Positions 8,880 through 17,738 of a stretch of DNA of 64,000 bases are shown here, one piece after another. The translations under genes were made by a program, and so were the position numbers. The stretch is taken from assembly GCA_002335385.1 (NCBI GenBank), contig DCVK01000023.1, positions 1-64,000 of the forward strand. Reading direction: 5' to 3'. Under the pieces are notes generated by a model. It was not told the origin of the DNA, ran no database searches, and was given only the letters and a program-made list of their open reading frames with translations. Position 1 is the stretch's first letter; every line of letters starts with the position of its first letter. This stretch comes from Candidatus Aminicenantes bacterium UBA2190 (GTDB lineage: Bacteria; Acidobacteriota; Aminicenantia; UBA2199).

Positions 8880-9842
8880 TCAGCCGACCAGGGCCTGGAT
8901 GACCATGACCCAGAGCGGCAGGGTGACGAAGGAGAGGAGGGTGGAGACGGCGATGATGCCGGAAAGGAGCGCCTCGTCGAGGGGGACGTACTCCCCGAAG
9001 AAAGTGGCCATGGTGGCCGTTGGCATCACCGCCTGCAGCAGGATCACGCGGCGGCTGATGGCGTCGACTTCGAACAGCAGGCAGATCGCGGCCACGGTCG
9101 CCAGCCCCAGGGCGAAGCCGCCGGCCAGGCGGAAGAAGGAGGCGGCCAGCACCAGGCGCAGCCGGGCGGCGGGCATGAGCAGGACCAGGTTCTGGCCGAT
9201 GGCGAAAAGGATCAGGGGGATGGCCAGGGCGGCGAACTGGTTGATGAAGTCGTTCAGCGGCCCCGGCAGGGGCACGCGGGCTGTGTTCAGTGCCAGGGCG
9301 ACGGCGGCGGTGCCGATGGGCACTCCGGCATGGCGCAGCAGCACCTTGAAGAACCCCTCGCTTCCCCGGGGCTCGCGTTCGCAGACCAGGCAGAAGCGGC
9401 GGCGCAGCAAAAAGCCGCAGGTCAGGAACACCGGCCAGAAGAACATGGAGAAGAAGACGGCTCGGGTGAGGGCGGCCGGCCCGAAAAATGCGGCGATCAC
9501 TCCCCAGCCCAGGAAGGCGTAGTTGCCGGCGAACACCGCGAAGGCGAAGGTCAGCTTCTGGCCGTCGTCGGCCTTCACCAGCGGCGAGACCAGCAGGGCG
9601 GCGGCGGTGTACAGGGCGGTCAGGACGACGAAGCCCGCGATGACGGGCAGCGCCTGGCGCAGGCTCTCGACGTCGGCGCGGTAGAGGTTCTGGAAGACCA
9701 GGAAGGGGAGGGCGACGCGCACGACGAACTTGCGCAGGGCGGCGACCTCGTTCTCGCGGAAGACGCGGGCCTTCTTCAGCAGCCAGCCGAAGACGATGGG
9801 CAGCAGGATGGCCAGCATGGTGCGCAGCAGGTCGTGGTTCAT
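8880..9842 (-). CDS. AEC family transporter (auxin efflux carrier-like permease)
   Basis: A 320-residue inner-membrane permease with about ten membrane segments in two five-helix halves. The N-terminus (IVFGWLLKKARVF, then ALRKFVVRVALPFLVFQNLY) is characteristic of AEC/mem_trans carriers, as is the C-terminal half with LLQAVMPTATMATFFGEY and TLLSFVTLPLWVMVIQAL. Bacterial members export organic acids or small anionic metabolites. It ends 71 bases upstream of the mop start on the same strand. The chosen start lacks an obvious Shine-Dalgarno sequence. The substrate is unknown; proximity to the purine-hydroxylase genes makes a purine or organic acid possible but unproven. Confidence 0.87.
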   Translation of the reverse strand: MNHDLLRTMLAILLPIVFGWLLKKARVFRENEVAALRKFVVRVALPFLVFQNLYRADVESLRQALPVIAGFVVLTALYTAAALLVSPLVKADDGQKLTFAFAVFAGNYAFLGWGVIAAFFGPAALTRAVFFSMFFWPVFLTCGFLLRRRFCLVCEREPRGSEGFFKVLLRHAGVPIGTAAVALALNTARVPLPGPLNDFINQFAALAIPLILFAIGQNLVLLMPAARLRLVLAASFFRLAGGFALGLATVAAICLLFEVDAISRRVILLQAVMPTATMATFFGEYVPLDEALLSGIIAVSTLLSFVTLPLWVMVIQALVG

Positions 9843-9984
9843 GGGCGTGGCGTGTTCACTCGAGGCGGATTATACCGCAGGCAGGGCGGTGGGAGCAATG
9901 GAGATGAGTGAAAAGTGAAAAAGTAGGAAGAGAAAAGCGAAAGAATGATGCCCGGCGGCGCGGGCGCGCAATCGGCCGGCGGGA

Positions 9985-10416
9985 TCAGTCTGCCTCCACG
10001 GGCAGGTTTTGGGCCATGGCGCGGTGGCATTTCCAGGAGCCGTCACCCTGGCGGCGCAGGATGCGGAAAAGGCGCGCCCTCTCATGGATATCCGGCCCGC
10101 CGCTCTTCAGGTGACAGGTCCCGGAGAACGTGGCCCATTCAAAGGCCCAATCGCCGAGGACTTGCACCTCCTCGAAGTGATGGACGTATTCCGTTATCTC
10201 GTATTTTTGTGATTCGGAAAGTTGCTCCTGCATATGGCGGCAAATGATTTCTCGGCCACGAAGCGGCTCCCGGTCCGGCAGGAACAGGATGCCGTCGTCG
10301 GTCCATAGCGTGATCAGGGTGTGGATATCATGGACCTTGGCCGCGGCCATGTCGGCCCGGTGCAGCTTCTCGATCGCCGCCAGGTCAGCATCCTTTCGGA
10401 ATGATACCTTCGCCAT
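9985..10416 (-). CDS. NTF2-like (SnoaL/DUF4440-type) protein
   Basis: A 143-residue cytoplasmic protein with the alpha+beta cone fold pattern of SnoaL/DUF4440 proteins. An N-terminal helix (DLAAIEKLHRADMAAAKVHDI) is followed by LWTDDGILFLPDREPLRG, and then by beta strands ending in RLFRILRRQGDGSWKCHRAMAQN. Start 10416 is preferred over an earlier in-frame ATG because GGGGAGA lies about 8 bases before it. It begins 14 bases after the S41 protease stop and is the last gene of that operon. Such proteins act as small-molecule isomerases or hydrolases or as binding modules; nothing here decides which. Confidence 0.8.
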   Translation of the reverse strand: MAKVSFRKDADLAAIEKLHRADMAAAKVHDIHTLITLWTDDGILFLPDREPLRGREIICRHMQEQLSESQKYEITEYVHHFEEVQVLGDWAFEWATFSGTCHLKSGGPDIHERARLFRILRRQGDGSWKCHRAMAQNLPVEAD

Positions 10417-10430
10417 GACTTCTCCCCGGA

Positions 10431-11750
10431 TCAATTGTTCCTGGGATTGGCGTCGATGGTGCCGTCGTCGTAGTGGCCTTCGATCCCCGTGACCTTCCCG
10501 TCCTTGCGCACGATCTTCAGGCGGAAATACGGCACCTCGGTGAAGCTGAAATAGTCCTCGCTCATGGGGATCATCTTCATTTCGGGACGGCCTTCCCTCT
10601 GGTAGAACAGGCTGCCGTTCCTGAAGATAATCCTGCGCGGGCCGTAATCCCCGGCACAGGAACTCATGGTCTCGGGCGAGATGACCGCCGGGTTCAACTT
10701 GGCGTTCAGCCCGTCCAGCGCCCAGCGGTACGAGGCCTGGATGCGCTCATCCTGCTCACTGGCCGCCAGCTTCTCCAGGGCCAGCAGGTGCGCCTTGTCC
10801 AGCGCCTGGGCGGCCGGCACCTTGACGTCGGGCTCGATGCCGCTGCCCTCCCAGTTGGTCTTGCTGATGGGGTTGACGGCCCGGGCGTAGGGAACCCCGA
10901 TGGCGAAATGGTCGTTGAGGATCTCCAGGCGCACCGGATGGGCGCCGCCGCCGGTGGTTTCGCCGACGATGGTGGCCCGCTTCATGTTCTTCAGGTTATA
11001 GGTGAACTCCTCGGCTCCGGAGAACGTGTAGCTGCTCGTCAGGACATAGAGGTCGGTCTCGGCCAGCTTGCGGCCGGGCACGTAGGGCTGGGTCCAGTAC
11101 TGCTCCGTCTTTTCCCCCAGGCGGTAATAGAATGAGTTCAGGTGCCGGGGTTCGCCGCTGAAGAAATAGCTGGAGAGCAGCTGGATCATTTCCGGGCTGC
11201 CGCCGCCGTTCTCGCGCAGGTCGACGACCAGGGCGTCGCAGTTGGCCAGGAAGGCCATGGCGCCGACCGCCACCTGGAACGCTTCCTGGGCGTCGCTGAA
11301 CTGGTTGAACTTCAGGTAGCCGACATTGCCGCTCAGGATCCTGATCTCCCTGAACCCGTGGTTCTCGAGGCGGGCGAGCTTCTTCCGGAATTCCTCGGCC
11401 GCCTTCTTCCTGGCCTCGTCCGGGGTGCGCATCTCCAGGATGCGCTCCGGGGCATAGCGGACCCCCAGGTGGCGGTCGCGGCTGACCGCGCGCAGGTCCT
11501 CGGTCAGCATGGCGGCGAAGGCCTGCGCATCGTCGATCGCCGAGTACTTGCCGGTCTTCAGGTTCTTTTTGATCAGGTCGCCCATTTTCCTTGCTGTTTC
11601 CGGGAAAACGTACTGCTTGGCGAGCACATCGGCCACGGCGCTGACCACGGCCTTCTTTTCCTCAGCGCCCAGCTTTTGCGGCTGAACCTGGGCCGGCTGG
11701 GTGAAGCGAAATGCCAGCAGCAATAAAATAAAAAAATTGAATTGTTTCAT
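10431..11750 (-). CDS. Exported S41-family (C-terminal processing type) serine protease
   Basis: A 439-residue exported protein. Residues 1-20 form a signal peptide, 28-140 the helical S41 N-terminal domain, and about 141-320 the protease core. The core contains ALVVDLRENGGGS and TSSYTFSGAEEF, where Ser244 is the likely nucleophile, followed by VGETTGGGAHP and the typical EGSGIEPDV turn. A C-terminal beta domain of about 75 residues (SSCAGDYGPRRIIFRNGSL onward) resembles the tail found on many Acidobacteria/Bacteroidetes S41 and beta-lactamase-like proteins. AGGAGGAGC precedes the ATG. It follows the phosphoesterase gene on the same strand. The role is probably periplasmic peptide degradation. 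Confidence 0.9.
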   Translation of the reverse strand: MKQFNFFILLLLAFRFTQPAQVQPQKLGAEEKKAVVSAVADVLAKQYVFPETARKMGDLIKKNLKTGKYSAIDDAQAFAAMLTEDLRAVSRDRHLGVRYAPERILEMRTPDEARKKAAEEFRKKLARLENHGFREIRILSGNVGYLKFNQFSDAQEAFQVAVGAMAFLANCDALVVDLRENGGGSPEMIQLLSSYFFSGEPRHLNSFYYRLGEKTEQYWTQPYVPGRKLAETDLYVLTSSYTFSGAEEFTYNLKNMKRATIVGETTGGGAHPVRLEILNDHFAIGVPYARAVNPISKTNWEGSGIEPDVKVPAAQALDKAHLLALEKLAASEQDERIQASYRWALDGLNAKLNPAVISPETMSSCAGDYGPRRIIFRNGSLFYQREGRPEMKMIPMSEDYFSFTEVPYFRLKIVRKDGKVTGIEGHYDDGTIDANPRNN

Positions 11751-11835
11751 TGTGCTCCTCCTGATGGCTGCAATTCTTAAGACGTTCTTCAGCGGAGAAA
11801 GTTTCCTCAGTCCCGGGTTTCAGCGGATTTTGCGA

Positions 11836-12585
11836 TCAGGAAGCCCGGCCGCAGCGCAGGGCAAGGGCCCAATCGGGGCGACCGTTCTCCAAGGCCGCGG
11901 CCGCGGCGCTGTGCCAATCATAGGCAACGGCGACATGCTCGACCGCGAACCCCGCCCGCGCGCGGGTCACGATGCCGTAGCGTGCATGGTGCGATCCGGC
12001 CTCCATGGCATGCGAGAACGGCTTGTCGTCGCGGTAGGCCGGCAATCCGACGCTGCCCGGGTTGACCAGCGGGCGGCCGTCGGGCAGGCTCAGCAGCGCC
12101 GGCAGGTGGTCGTGGCCGAAAAGTACGACAGGCTGGGCGATCTGGGCCAGCTTCAGGGCGATGGCTGCCGGCGGCAGCAGCCGGCACGCCGTCGGGGTGA
12201 CCTCGCGCGCCAGATACTCATTGTCGCGCTCCGGGGTGCCGTGGCACAGAAAGAAAATTTCCTGGAAGGCGATGGTCAAGGGGAGCGCCCGCAGCCAGCG
12301 AATGTGTTCGGGCTGCAGCCGGGCCTGGACAAAAGGCAGCGAAGGCGAATCGGGGTGTTGGTGCGCATCTTCAAGAAGGATGCGGTCCTCGTTGCCGCGC
12401 ACGGTCGGCATGTCCAGCTCCAGCAGGATCCGCGCCGTGCCGGCCGGGTCCAACGGCCCGTAAAGGCCATCGCCGAGGTTGACCATATCGTTGATGCCGC
12501 GGCGGCGGATATCCTCCAGGACGGCTTCCAGGGCCCAGCGGTTGCCGTGGATGTCCGACAGGATGGCGACGGGCGAGGTTTGCAG
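11836..12585 (-). CDS. Calcineurin-like metallophosphoesterase, probable CTG start
   Basis: A 249-residue phosphoesterase related to the YfcE/ApaH-like group. The complete two-metal motif set is present: SDIHGN at 10-15, NLGDGLYGP, RGNED, FGHDH, and NPGSVGLP near the C-terminus. No ATG, GTG or TTG exists in this frame between the upstream gene's end and the first motif. The only plausible start is CTG at 12585, seven bases after AAAGGAG. The frame stays open upstream only because it shadows the acetyltransferase gene. The gene begins 13 bases after the acetyltransferase stop. Substrate unknown; phosphodiesters or nucleotides are usual for the family. Confidence 0.85.
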   Translation of the reverse strand: MQTSPVAILSDIHGNRWALEAVLEDIRRRGINDMVNLGDGLYGPLDPAGTARILLELDMPTVRGNEDRILLEDAHQHPDSPSLPFVQARLQPEHIRWLRALPLTIAFQEIFFLCHGTPERDNEYLAREVTPTACRLLPPAAIALKLAQIAQPVVLFGHDHLPALLSLPDGRPLVNPGSVGLPAYRDDKPFSHAMEAGSHHARYGIVTRARAGFAVEHVAVAYDWHSAAAAALENGRPDWALALRCGRAS

Positions 12586-12598
12586 GGAAGTGCTCCTT

Positions 12599-13459
12599 TC
12601 AGCCCTTGGCGCCGGAGCCGATGGCGTACAGGGCCGGGTGATCGCCGAGGCGCGCAGAGGGGCCGCGGACCATGCGCCAGGAGTGGATGCCCTCCTGCAG
12701 GCCGGGCCAGGAGCGGAGCAGGCGCGCCGCCTCGGAATTGCTATCAAGAACACCGACGCGCAACGCCTCGGTGCCGTGCTCGCTGGCCAGGTGCTCGAGC
12801 AGTGGGGCGGCTTCTTCGGGCGCCAGGGCCGCCCAGGGGCCGACGGCCAGCAGCCCGTCTCCCGGGCGGGCCATGATCCAGCCCTTGATCTGTCCTTCCC
12901 GTTCGGCGACCAGGCACTTCCTGGGAAAGCTCTCCAGGCGGCGGCGCAGGAAAAAGGAGCGGTCGTCGCCGAAGAACTCCCTGTCCAGACCGCAGACGCG
13001 GTCCAATTCCTCCTGCCGCAGGGCGCGAATGTGGTCGTATTTTTTCCCCTTGAACTTGCCGCGAAAGCGCAGTGAGCGGCAGATCTTGCGGAAGCCCAGC
13101 TTCTCGTAGAAGGAGACGGCATTCAGGTCGCCGTCAAGGAGGATGTTCTCCAGCCCGGCGGCGAGCAGATAATCCAGGGCCTTCTGGAAGAGCAGATGGC
13201 CGATCCCCAGCAGGCGCAGGTGCCGGCTTACGACCAGCTCGCCGATGAAGCCGCTGCGCGAGTATTTCGTGGAGATGCACACTCCCGCCTTCTCGCCGCC
13301 CGCCTCGGCGATGAAGCAGCCCGAGGCGTCGTGGGCCAGGAATGCCGCGAAGGAGTCCATGCTCTCGCTGGCCCAGCCGGCGGCGCGGGTGAGGGCGGTG
13401 GCGAAATCGAGATCCGCCGCCGTCATGCCACGGATGGATACGGTCGCTGCCCCGCCCAT
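12599..13459 (-). CDS. Two-domain GNAT family N-acetyltransferase
   Basis: A 286-residue protein with an N-terminal GNAT domain (residues 1-150). The acetyl-CoA pyrophosphate loop is visible as ELVVSRHLRLLGIGHLL and the classic NAVSFYEKLGFRK follows. A second, more diverged GNAT-like domain covers about 150-280 (KGWIMARPGDGLLAVGPWAA and the terminal WRMVRG), which resembles the C-terminal Acetyltransf_18 type. The substrate is unknown. It lies between the LUD gene and the phosphoesterase, with gaps of 9 and 13 bases, so it belongs to the same operon. Confidence 0.88.
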   Translation of the reverse strand: MGGAATVSIRGMTAADLDFATALTRAAGWASESMDSFAAFLAHDASGCFIAEAGGEKAGVCISTKYSRSGFIGELVVSRHLRLLGIGHLLFQKALDYLLAAGLENILLDGDLNAVSFYEKLGFRKICRSLRFRGKFKGKKYDHIRALRQEELDRVCGLDREFFGDDRSFFLRRRLESFPRKCLVAEREGQIKGWIMARPGDGLLAVGPWAALAPEEAAPLLEHLASEHGTEALRVGVLDSNSEAARLLRSWPGLQEGIHSWRMVRGPSARLGDHPALYAIGSGAKG

Positions 13460-13468
13460 GACGTCTCC

Positions 13469-14125
13469 TCAGTACCCCAGCGATTCGCCGACCAGGACCA
13501 CGCGGATGCGGCCGGGGACCATGCCGCCTTCCGTGATCACGAGCTGGCAGCAGATGCGCTGCGGCGGGTGGCAGTGCGGGTCCTGGCAGAAGCCGCTATG
13601 CGCGCAGGGAGTGTCGGCGCCGACGCGCAGGCTGTTGGCCGCGGCGGCGCTGTTGCGGGCACGGGAGACGGCCGTTTCCAGGTCGGCGGTGACCTTGTTC
13701 ATGCCGGCGAGAACGACCACTTTTTTCGGGCCGAAGACCAGCGCCGCCACGCGGTTGCCGGTGCCGTCGATGTTGACCAGCCGGCCGTCGGCGCTGACGG
13801 CGTTGCTGCTCATGAGGAAGATGTCGGCCAGCAGCCCCTGCCGGCGCATCTCGTCGACTTCCGCCCTGCTGACCTCCGGCTTGTAGCGGTCGAGCAGGCG
13901 GATGTCCATCTTGCGCAGGGCGTCGAGCAGGCCCGATTCGATCAGTGTCTCCGAGCCGCCCAGGCCGACCAGCGCCCCGACGGGGATGGCGGCGCAGATA
14001 TCCTCCACCGCCTCGGCGCAGGTAGCGAAATAGGCGCCATCGATCCCCCGTCTCTGGAAGTTTTTGATGAGGGTCATGGCCTGCCGCCGACGGCTCTCCT
14101 TCATGTGGTCATTCTTTGTCTTCAT
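13469..14125 (-). CDS. LUD domain protein (LutC/DUF162-like)
   Basis: A 218-residue cytoplasmic protein of the LUD family (LutC/YkgG). Typical features are GALVGLGGSETLIESG near residue 55, the conserved ADIFLMSSNAVSADGRLVN segment and GPKKVVVLAGMNK. A C-terminal Cys-rich stretch contains CAHSGFC and CHPPQRICC, as in LUD proteins that probably bind a metal. Family members act in lactate/glycolate oxidation, but no LutA or LutB partner is present here, so the role is open. The start is uncertain: ATG 14125 is listed; a TTG at 14146 and an ATG at 14104 are alternatives, none with a strong ribosome site. It is the first gene of a five-gene minus-strand operon. Confidence 0.82.
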   Translation of the reverse strand: MKTKNDHMKESRRRQAMTLIKNFQRRGIDGAYFATCAEAVEDICAAIPVGALVGLGGSETLIESGLLDALRKMDIRLLDRYKPEVSRAEVDEMRRQGLLADIFLMSSNAVSADGRLVNIDGTGNRVAALVFGPKKVVVLAGMNKVTADLETAVSRARNSAAAANSLRVGADTPCAHSGFCQDPHCHPPQRICCQLVITEGGMVPGRIRVVLVGESLGY

Positions 14126-14163
14126 TTTGTTCCGGCTTCTGGTCAACGATCCGCCGTGGGATG

Positions 14164-14191
14164 ATTGTACATGATTTAAAAAGAATATGAA
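14164..14191 (-). promoter_or_regulatory. Sigma-70-like promoter of the LUD-GNAT-phosphoesterase-S41 operon
   Basis: On the minus strand TTCATA (14191-14186) and TACAAT (14169-14164) are 16 bases apart, about 40 bases before the ATG at 14125. The matching stem-loop at 14198-14232 lies directly upstream. Confidence 0.45.
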
Positions 14192-14197
14192 ACGGCA

Positions 14198-14232
14198 GGG
14201 CGATCTCCGGCCTCACATGCCGGGGATCGCCC
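14198..14232. other. Stem-loop between divergent operons
   Basis: GGGCGATC and CCGGC pair with GCCGG and GATCGCCC around a 7-base loop, with one unpaired base on each side: about 13 base pairs. There is no T-run after it on the plus strand, so it is not a clear terminator. It lies in the 334-base gap between the LUD and MacA-like genes; I see no gene in that gap. Confidence 0.6.
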
Positions 14233-14459
14233 CCTTTCCCGAAGGATTTTGCCGGGGCGGGGCCGTATCCTTCCTGTTCGCAGGTATCTGCGATTGAAAG
14301 CCCGCCGCCTTTTCCTCCATTCCACCGGAACCAATCGCCGGTGCGCTGCGTATATTCAACAAGCGGCCGCGCCCGAACCCGAAGCGCCGCCTGCGCCGGC
14401 GACGAAATTCCGCATTGGATCGCCGTCGACCGCTGGGCATTTATAAGGAGAAGTTACAC

Positions 14460-15773
14460 ATGGGCAACGGAAAAAACGGAAAAAACGGAAAAAAAGCGAA
14501 ATTGCGTAAAAAGATCATTTGGATCGCAATGGGCGTCGTCTTGCTGCTGATCATGCTTAAAATGACCGTCTGCGCCAAGAGGGATCCCGGCATTTCGGTA
14601 CAGACCGAGAAGGCCGCCCGGCGCGACATCACCCAGCTGGTATCGGCCACCGGCATCATCAATCCCGTCTACCAGGTGGCCATCACCCCGGAGGTGACCG
14701 GCGAGATCGTCGAGCTTCCGGTCAAGGAAGGCGACCGGGTGAAGAAAAGCCAGCTGCTGATCCGCATCAAGCCCGATTCCTATGCCGCCCAGCGCGACCG
14801 GGCTCAGGCCAACCTGGATTCGGCCCAGGCCACCCTGGAGATGAAAAAGGTCGAGAAGAACTTCATCGAGGCCAACTACCGGCGCACCCAGGAGCTCTTC
14901 CGCAGCGGCTTCACCAACCAGCAGGAGCTGGACAAGATGAAGGCCGACCTGGACTCCAGCCGCGCCCAACTGGAAGCCCAGCAGGGCTACGTCCAGCAGG
15001 CGCAGGCGGCCCTGAAGGAGTCCGGCGAGAGCCTGAACAAGACGGCCATCTACTCGCCCATGGACGGCACGGTCAGCAAGCTCAACGTCGAGCTGGGAGA
15101 GCGCGTGCTGGGCAGCGGCTTCAGCCAGGGTACCGACCTGATGACCGTGGCCGACCTGGGCAAGATGGAGGCCATCGTGGACGTGGACGAGAACGACGTG
15201 GTGCTGGTGTCCATCGGCGACACGGCCAAGATCGAGCTCGACGCCTTCAAGAACATCACCTACAACGGCAAGGTCACCCAGATCGCCAACTCGGCCAAGA
15301 CGACCGGCATGGGCACCCAGGAGGAAGTGGTCAACTTCGCCATTAAGATCGCCCTCAGCGACTTCAACCCCCAGGTGCGCCCGGGCATGTCCTGCAATGC
15401 CGACATCGAGGTCGAAACCAAGGACAACGTGCTGACGGTCCCGATCCAGAGCGTCACTGCCCGCTCCGCGGAGGAAGCCGCAGCCGGCGCAACGCCGGAC
15501 TCCAGCCGCGAGCTGATCGCCGGCAAGACCAGCAGGAAAAAGCAGTCCAAGCCCAAGGAGGTCGTCTTCGTGGTGGACAAGGGCACCGCGGCCATGAAAG
15601 AAGTGAAGATCGGCATCAGCGACAATGAATACATCGAGATCATCTCGGGCCTGAAGGAGGGCGAGGAAGTGGTCAGCGGCCCCTACCGGGCCATCTCCAG
15701 CGAGCTGCAGGACAAGACCAGGGTGCAGTTGGCAAGCAAGGGCAAAGACGGGAAGGGCGGGAAAAAGAACTGA
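14460..15773 (+). CDS. MacA/HlyD-like periplasmic adaptor subunit of an ABC exporter
   Basis: A 437-residue membrane-fusion protein. The N-terminus is Lys/Gly-rich (MGNGKNGKNGKKAKLRKK), then one membrane anchor at about 20-37. A biotinyl-lipoyl-like half (TPEVTGEIVELPVKEGDRV) leads into a long helical hairpin (about 105-200, Gln/Ala-rich coiled coil) and the returning lipoyl half (TAIYSPMDGTVSKLNVELGE). The beta-barrel and membrane-proximal domains follow, including RPGMSCNADIEVETKDNVL. AAGGAGA lies 9 bases before the ATG at 14460. It is followed by one ATPase and two MacB-type permeases, so it should link that inner-membrane transporter to an outer-membrane channel. No TolC-like gene is present in the window. 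Confidence 0.93.
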   Translation: MGNGKNGKNGKKAKLRKKIIWIAMGVVLLLIMLKMTVCAKRDPGISVQTEKAARRDITQLVSATGIINPVYQVAITPEVTGEIVELPVKEGDRVKKSQLLIRIKPDSYAAQRDRAQANLDSAQATLEMKKVEKNFIEANYRRTQELFRSGFTNQQELDKMKADLDSSRAQLEAQQGYVQQAQAALKESGESLNKTAIYSPMDGTVSKLNVELGERVLGSGFSQGTDLMTVADLGKMEAIVDVDENDVVLVSIGDTAKIELDAFKNITYNGKVTQIANSAKTTGMGTQEEVVNFAIKIALSDFNPQVRPGMSCNADIEVETKDNVLTVPIQSVTARSAEEAAAGATPDSSRELIAGKTSRKKQSKPKEVVFVVDKGTAAMKEVKIGISDNEYIEIISGLKEGEEVVSGPYRAISSELQDKTRVQLASKGKDGKGGKKN

Positions 15774-15792
15774 GGCCGCAAGCCGAGACAAC

Positions 15793-16503
15793 ATGAACAT
15801 CATTAATCTGGAAAACATTTCCCGGGTATACCAGGTCGGTTCCGAGGAGGTCCATGCCCTCGACGGCGTCTCGCTGAAGATCGACCGCAACGAGTACGTG
15901 GCCATCATGGGGCCTTCGGGCTCGGGAAAATCGACGCTGATGAACATTGTCGGCTGCCTGGACACGCCGACGAGTGGCTCGTACGTCCTGAAGGGGACCG
16001 ACGTCAGCGACATGAGCGACAACGAGCTGGCCGAGGTGCGCAACCGCGAGATCGGCTTCGTCTTCCAGACCTTCAACCTTCTGCCCCGCGCCACCTCCTT
16101 TCACAACGTCGAGTTGCCCCTGATCTACGCCGGCGTCCCCGCCGCCGAGCGCCGCCAGAAGGCCGAGCAGGCCCTGGCCAGCGTCGGTCTCAAGGAGCGC
16201 ATGCTGCACAAGCCGAACGAGCTCTCCGGCGGCCAGCGCCAGCGTGTCGCCGTCGCCCGGGCGCTGGTGGTCGGCCCCTCGATCATCCTCGCCGACGAGC
16301 CCACCGGCAACCTCGACTCCAAGACCGGCGAGGATATCATGTCCCTGTTCAACGAGATCTACAAGCTGGGCAACACCATCATCCTGGTCACCCACGAGGA
16401 ATACATCGCCAACCATGCCAAGCGCGTCATCCGCCTGCTGGACGGCAAGGTCGAGAGCGACAAGCTGGTTGGGAGCCGCACCATTCCCAACCGGGGAAAT
16501 TAG
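15793..16503 (+). CDS. ABC exporter ATP-binding subunit (MacB/LolD type)
   Basis: A 236-residue nucleotide-binding protein. Walker A is GPSGSGKST (residues 40-48). The Q-loop is FVFQTFNLLPR, the signature is LSGGQRQRVAVARAL, Walker B is IILADEPTGNLDS, and the switch His lies in VTHEEYIA. Sequence and length match the MacB/LolD subfamily that drives mechanotransmission-type exporters rather than transport through a pore. It lies 19 bases after the adaptor gene and ends 2 bases before the first permease. It probably serves both permeases of the operon. Confidence 0.95.
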   Translation: MNIINLENISRVYQVGSEEVHALDGVSLKIDRNEYVAIMGPSGSGKSTLMNIVGCLDTPTSGSYVLKGTDVSDMSDNELAEVRNREIGFVFQTFNLLPRATSFHNVELPLIYAGVPAAERRQKAEQALASVGLKERMLHKPNELSGGQRQRVAVARALVVGPSIILADEPTGNLDSKTGEDIMSLFNEIYKLGNTIILVTHEEYIANHAKRVIRLLDGKVESDKLVGSRTIPNRGN

Positions 16504-16505
16504 CC

Positions 16506-17738
16506 ATGCGCCATCACCTGTTCGAATGGAAGGAGGGGCTGCTGATCTCCCTGAACGCCATTCGCGCCAACAAGGCCCGCTCGATCCTGACCATGCTGGG
16601 CATCGTCATCGGCATCTGCTCGGTGGCGCTGATGGCCACGGCCATCAACGGCATCGACAAGGCCTTCGTGGACGGCATCAGCGCCCTGGGCGCCAACAAC
16701 CTCTACATCGACAAGTACGCCTGGTTCAGCGACGAGGACTTCTTCCTGATGCGCAACCGCAAGAACGTCACCATGGAGCAGTTCGAGCGCTTCGAGAAGC
16801 TGGTCCAGCTGCCGCTGGCCGTGGCGCCGACCATCCTGACCATGCACAAGGTGCTGCACGGCGACAACTACGTCGAGGGCACGCTGATGACCGGGACCAC
16901 CGACGGCTACGTGCGCACCACCAACTTCAACTTCGCGCGCGGCCGGTTCTTCTCGCCCCTGGAGAGCAGCGGCGCCCGCAACGTGGCGGTGCTGGGCAGC
17001 GAGGTCGCCGTCCACCTTTTTGAGAAGCAGGACCCGCTGGCCCAGGAGGTCAAGGTCGACGGCATCCCCTTCCGCGTGGTCGGCGTGCTGGAGAAGCAGG
17101 GCAGCAACATGTTGGGCAATTTCAATCCCGACAACCAGGTCTACATCCCCATCGGCACGGTCTTCAAGTACTTTCGGCGCGACCGCGACACCGTGACCAT
17201 CGTCGTGCGCGCGCGCAGCACCGAGCTGACCGAGGCCACTAAGGAAGAGGCCATCGGCATGATGCGCCGCGTGCGCGGCCTGCTGTACGACGAGAAGGAT
17301 GATTTTTCCGTCAACACCCAGGAGGGGCTGACCACGGAGTACGACAAGGTCGTGGGCGTGATCAAGCTGGTCGGCCTGTTCATCACCGGCCTGTCGCTGC
17401 TGGTGGGCGCCATCGGCATCATGAACATCATGTTCGTCTCGGTAAAAGAACGGACCAAGGAGATCGGCATCCGCAAGGCCATCGGCGCCAAGAAGCGCAC
17501 GATCATGGGCCAGTTCCTCACCGAGGCGGCGCTGATCTGCCTGCTGGGCGGCCTGGTCGGCCTGCTGCTGGCCGTGGCCTTAAGCATGCTCATCAACAAG
17601 TTCCTGCCCACCAGCGTGCAGGTGAACACCATCGTGCTGGCCATTTCCATATCCCTGCTGACCGGCATCGTCTCCGGCCTGGCGCCGGCGTGGACGGCGG
17701 CCAAGATGGACCCGGTCGAGGCCCTGAGGTACGAATAA
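16506..17738 (+). CDS. MacB-type ABC permease 1
   Basis: A 410-residue inner-membrane protein with the MacB arrangement. Membrane segment 1 lies at about 28-50, inside the conserved LNAIRANKARSILTMLGIVIG. A large periplasmic domain covers about 55-280. Three C-terminal segments make up the FtsX domain, including GAIGIMNIMFVSVKERTKEIGIRKAIGAKKRTI, and the chain ends in MDPVEALRYE. The stop overlaps the next permease start by one base (TAATG), so translation is coupled. The two permeases are clearly paralogous and would form a heterodimer with the shared ATPase. Substrate unknown; the family exports peptides, lipoproteins and macrolides. Confidence 0.94.
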   Translation: MRHHLFEWKEGLLISLNAIRANKARSILTMLGIVIGICSVALMATAINGIDKAFVDGISALGANNLYIDKYAWFSDEDFFLMRNRKNVTMEQFERFEKLVQLPLAVAPTILTMHKVLHGDNYVEGTLMTGTTDGYVRTTNFNFARGRFFSPLESSGARNVAVLGSEVAVHLFEKQDPLAQEVKVDGIPFRVVGVLEKQGSNMLGNFNPDNQVYIPIGTVFKYFRRDRDTVTIVVRARSTELTEATKEEAIGMMRRVRGLLYDEKDDFSVNTQEGLTTEYDKVVGVIKLVGLFITGLSLLVGAIGIMNIMFVSVKERTKEIGIRKAIGAKKRTIMGQFLTEAALICLLGGLVGLLLAVALSMLINKFLPTSVQVNTIVLAISISLLTGIVSGLAPAWTAAKMDPVEALRYE

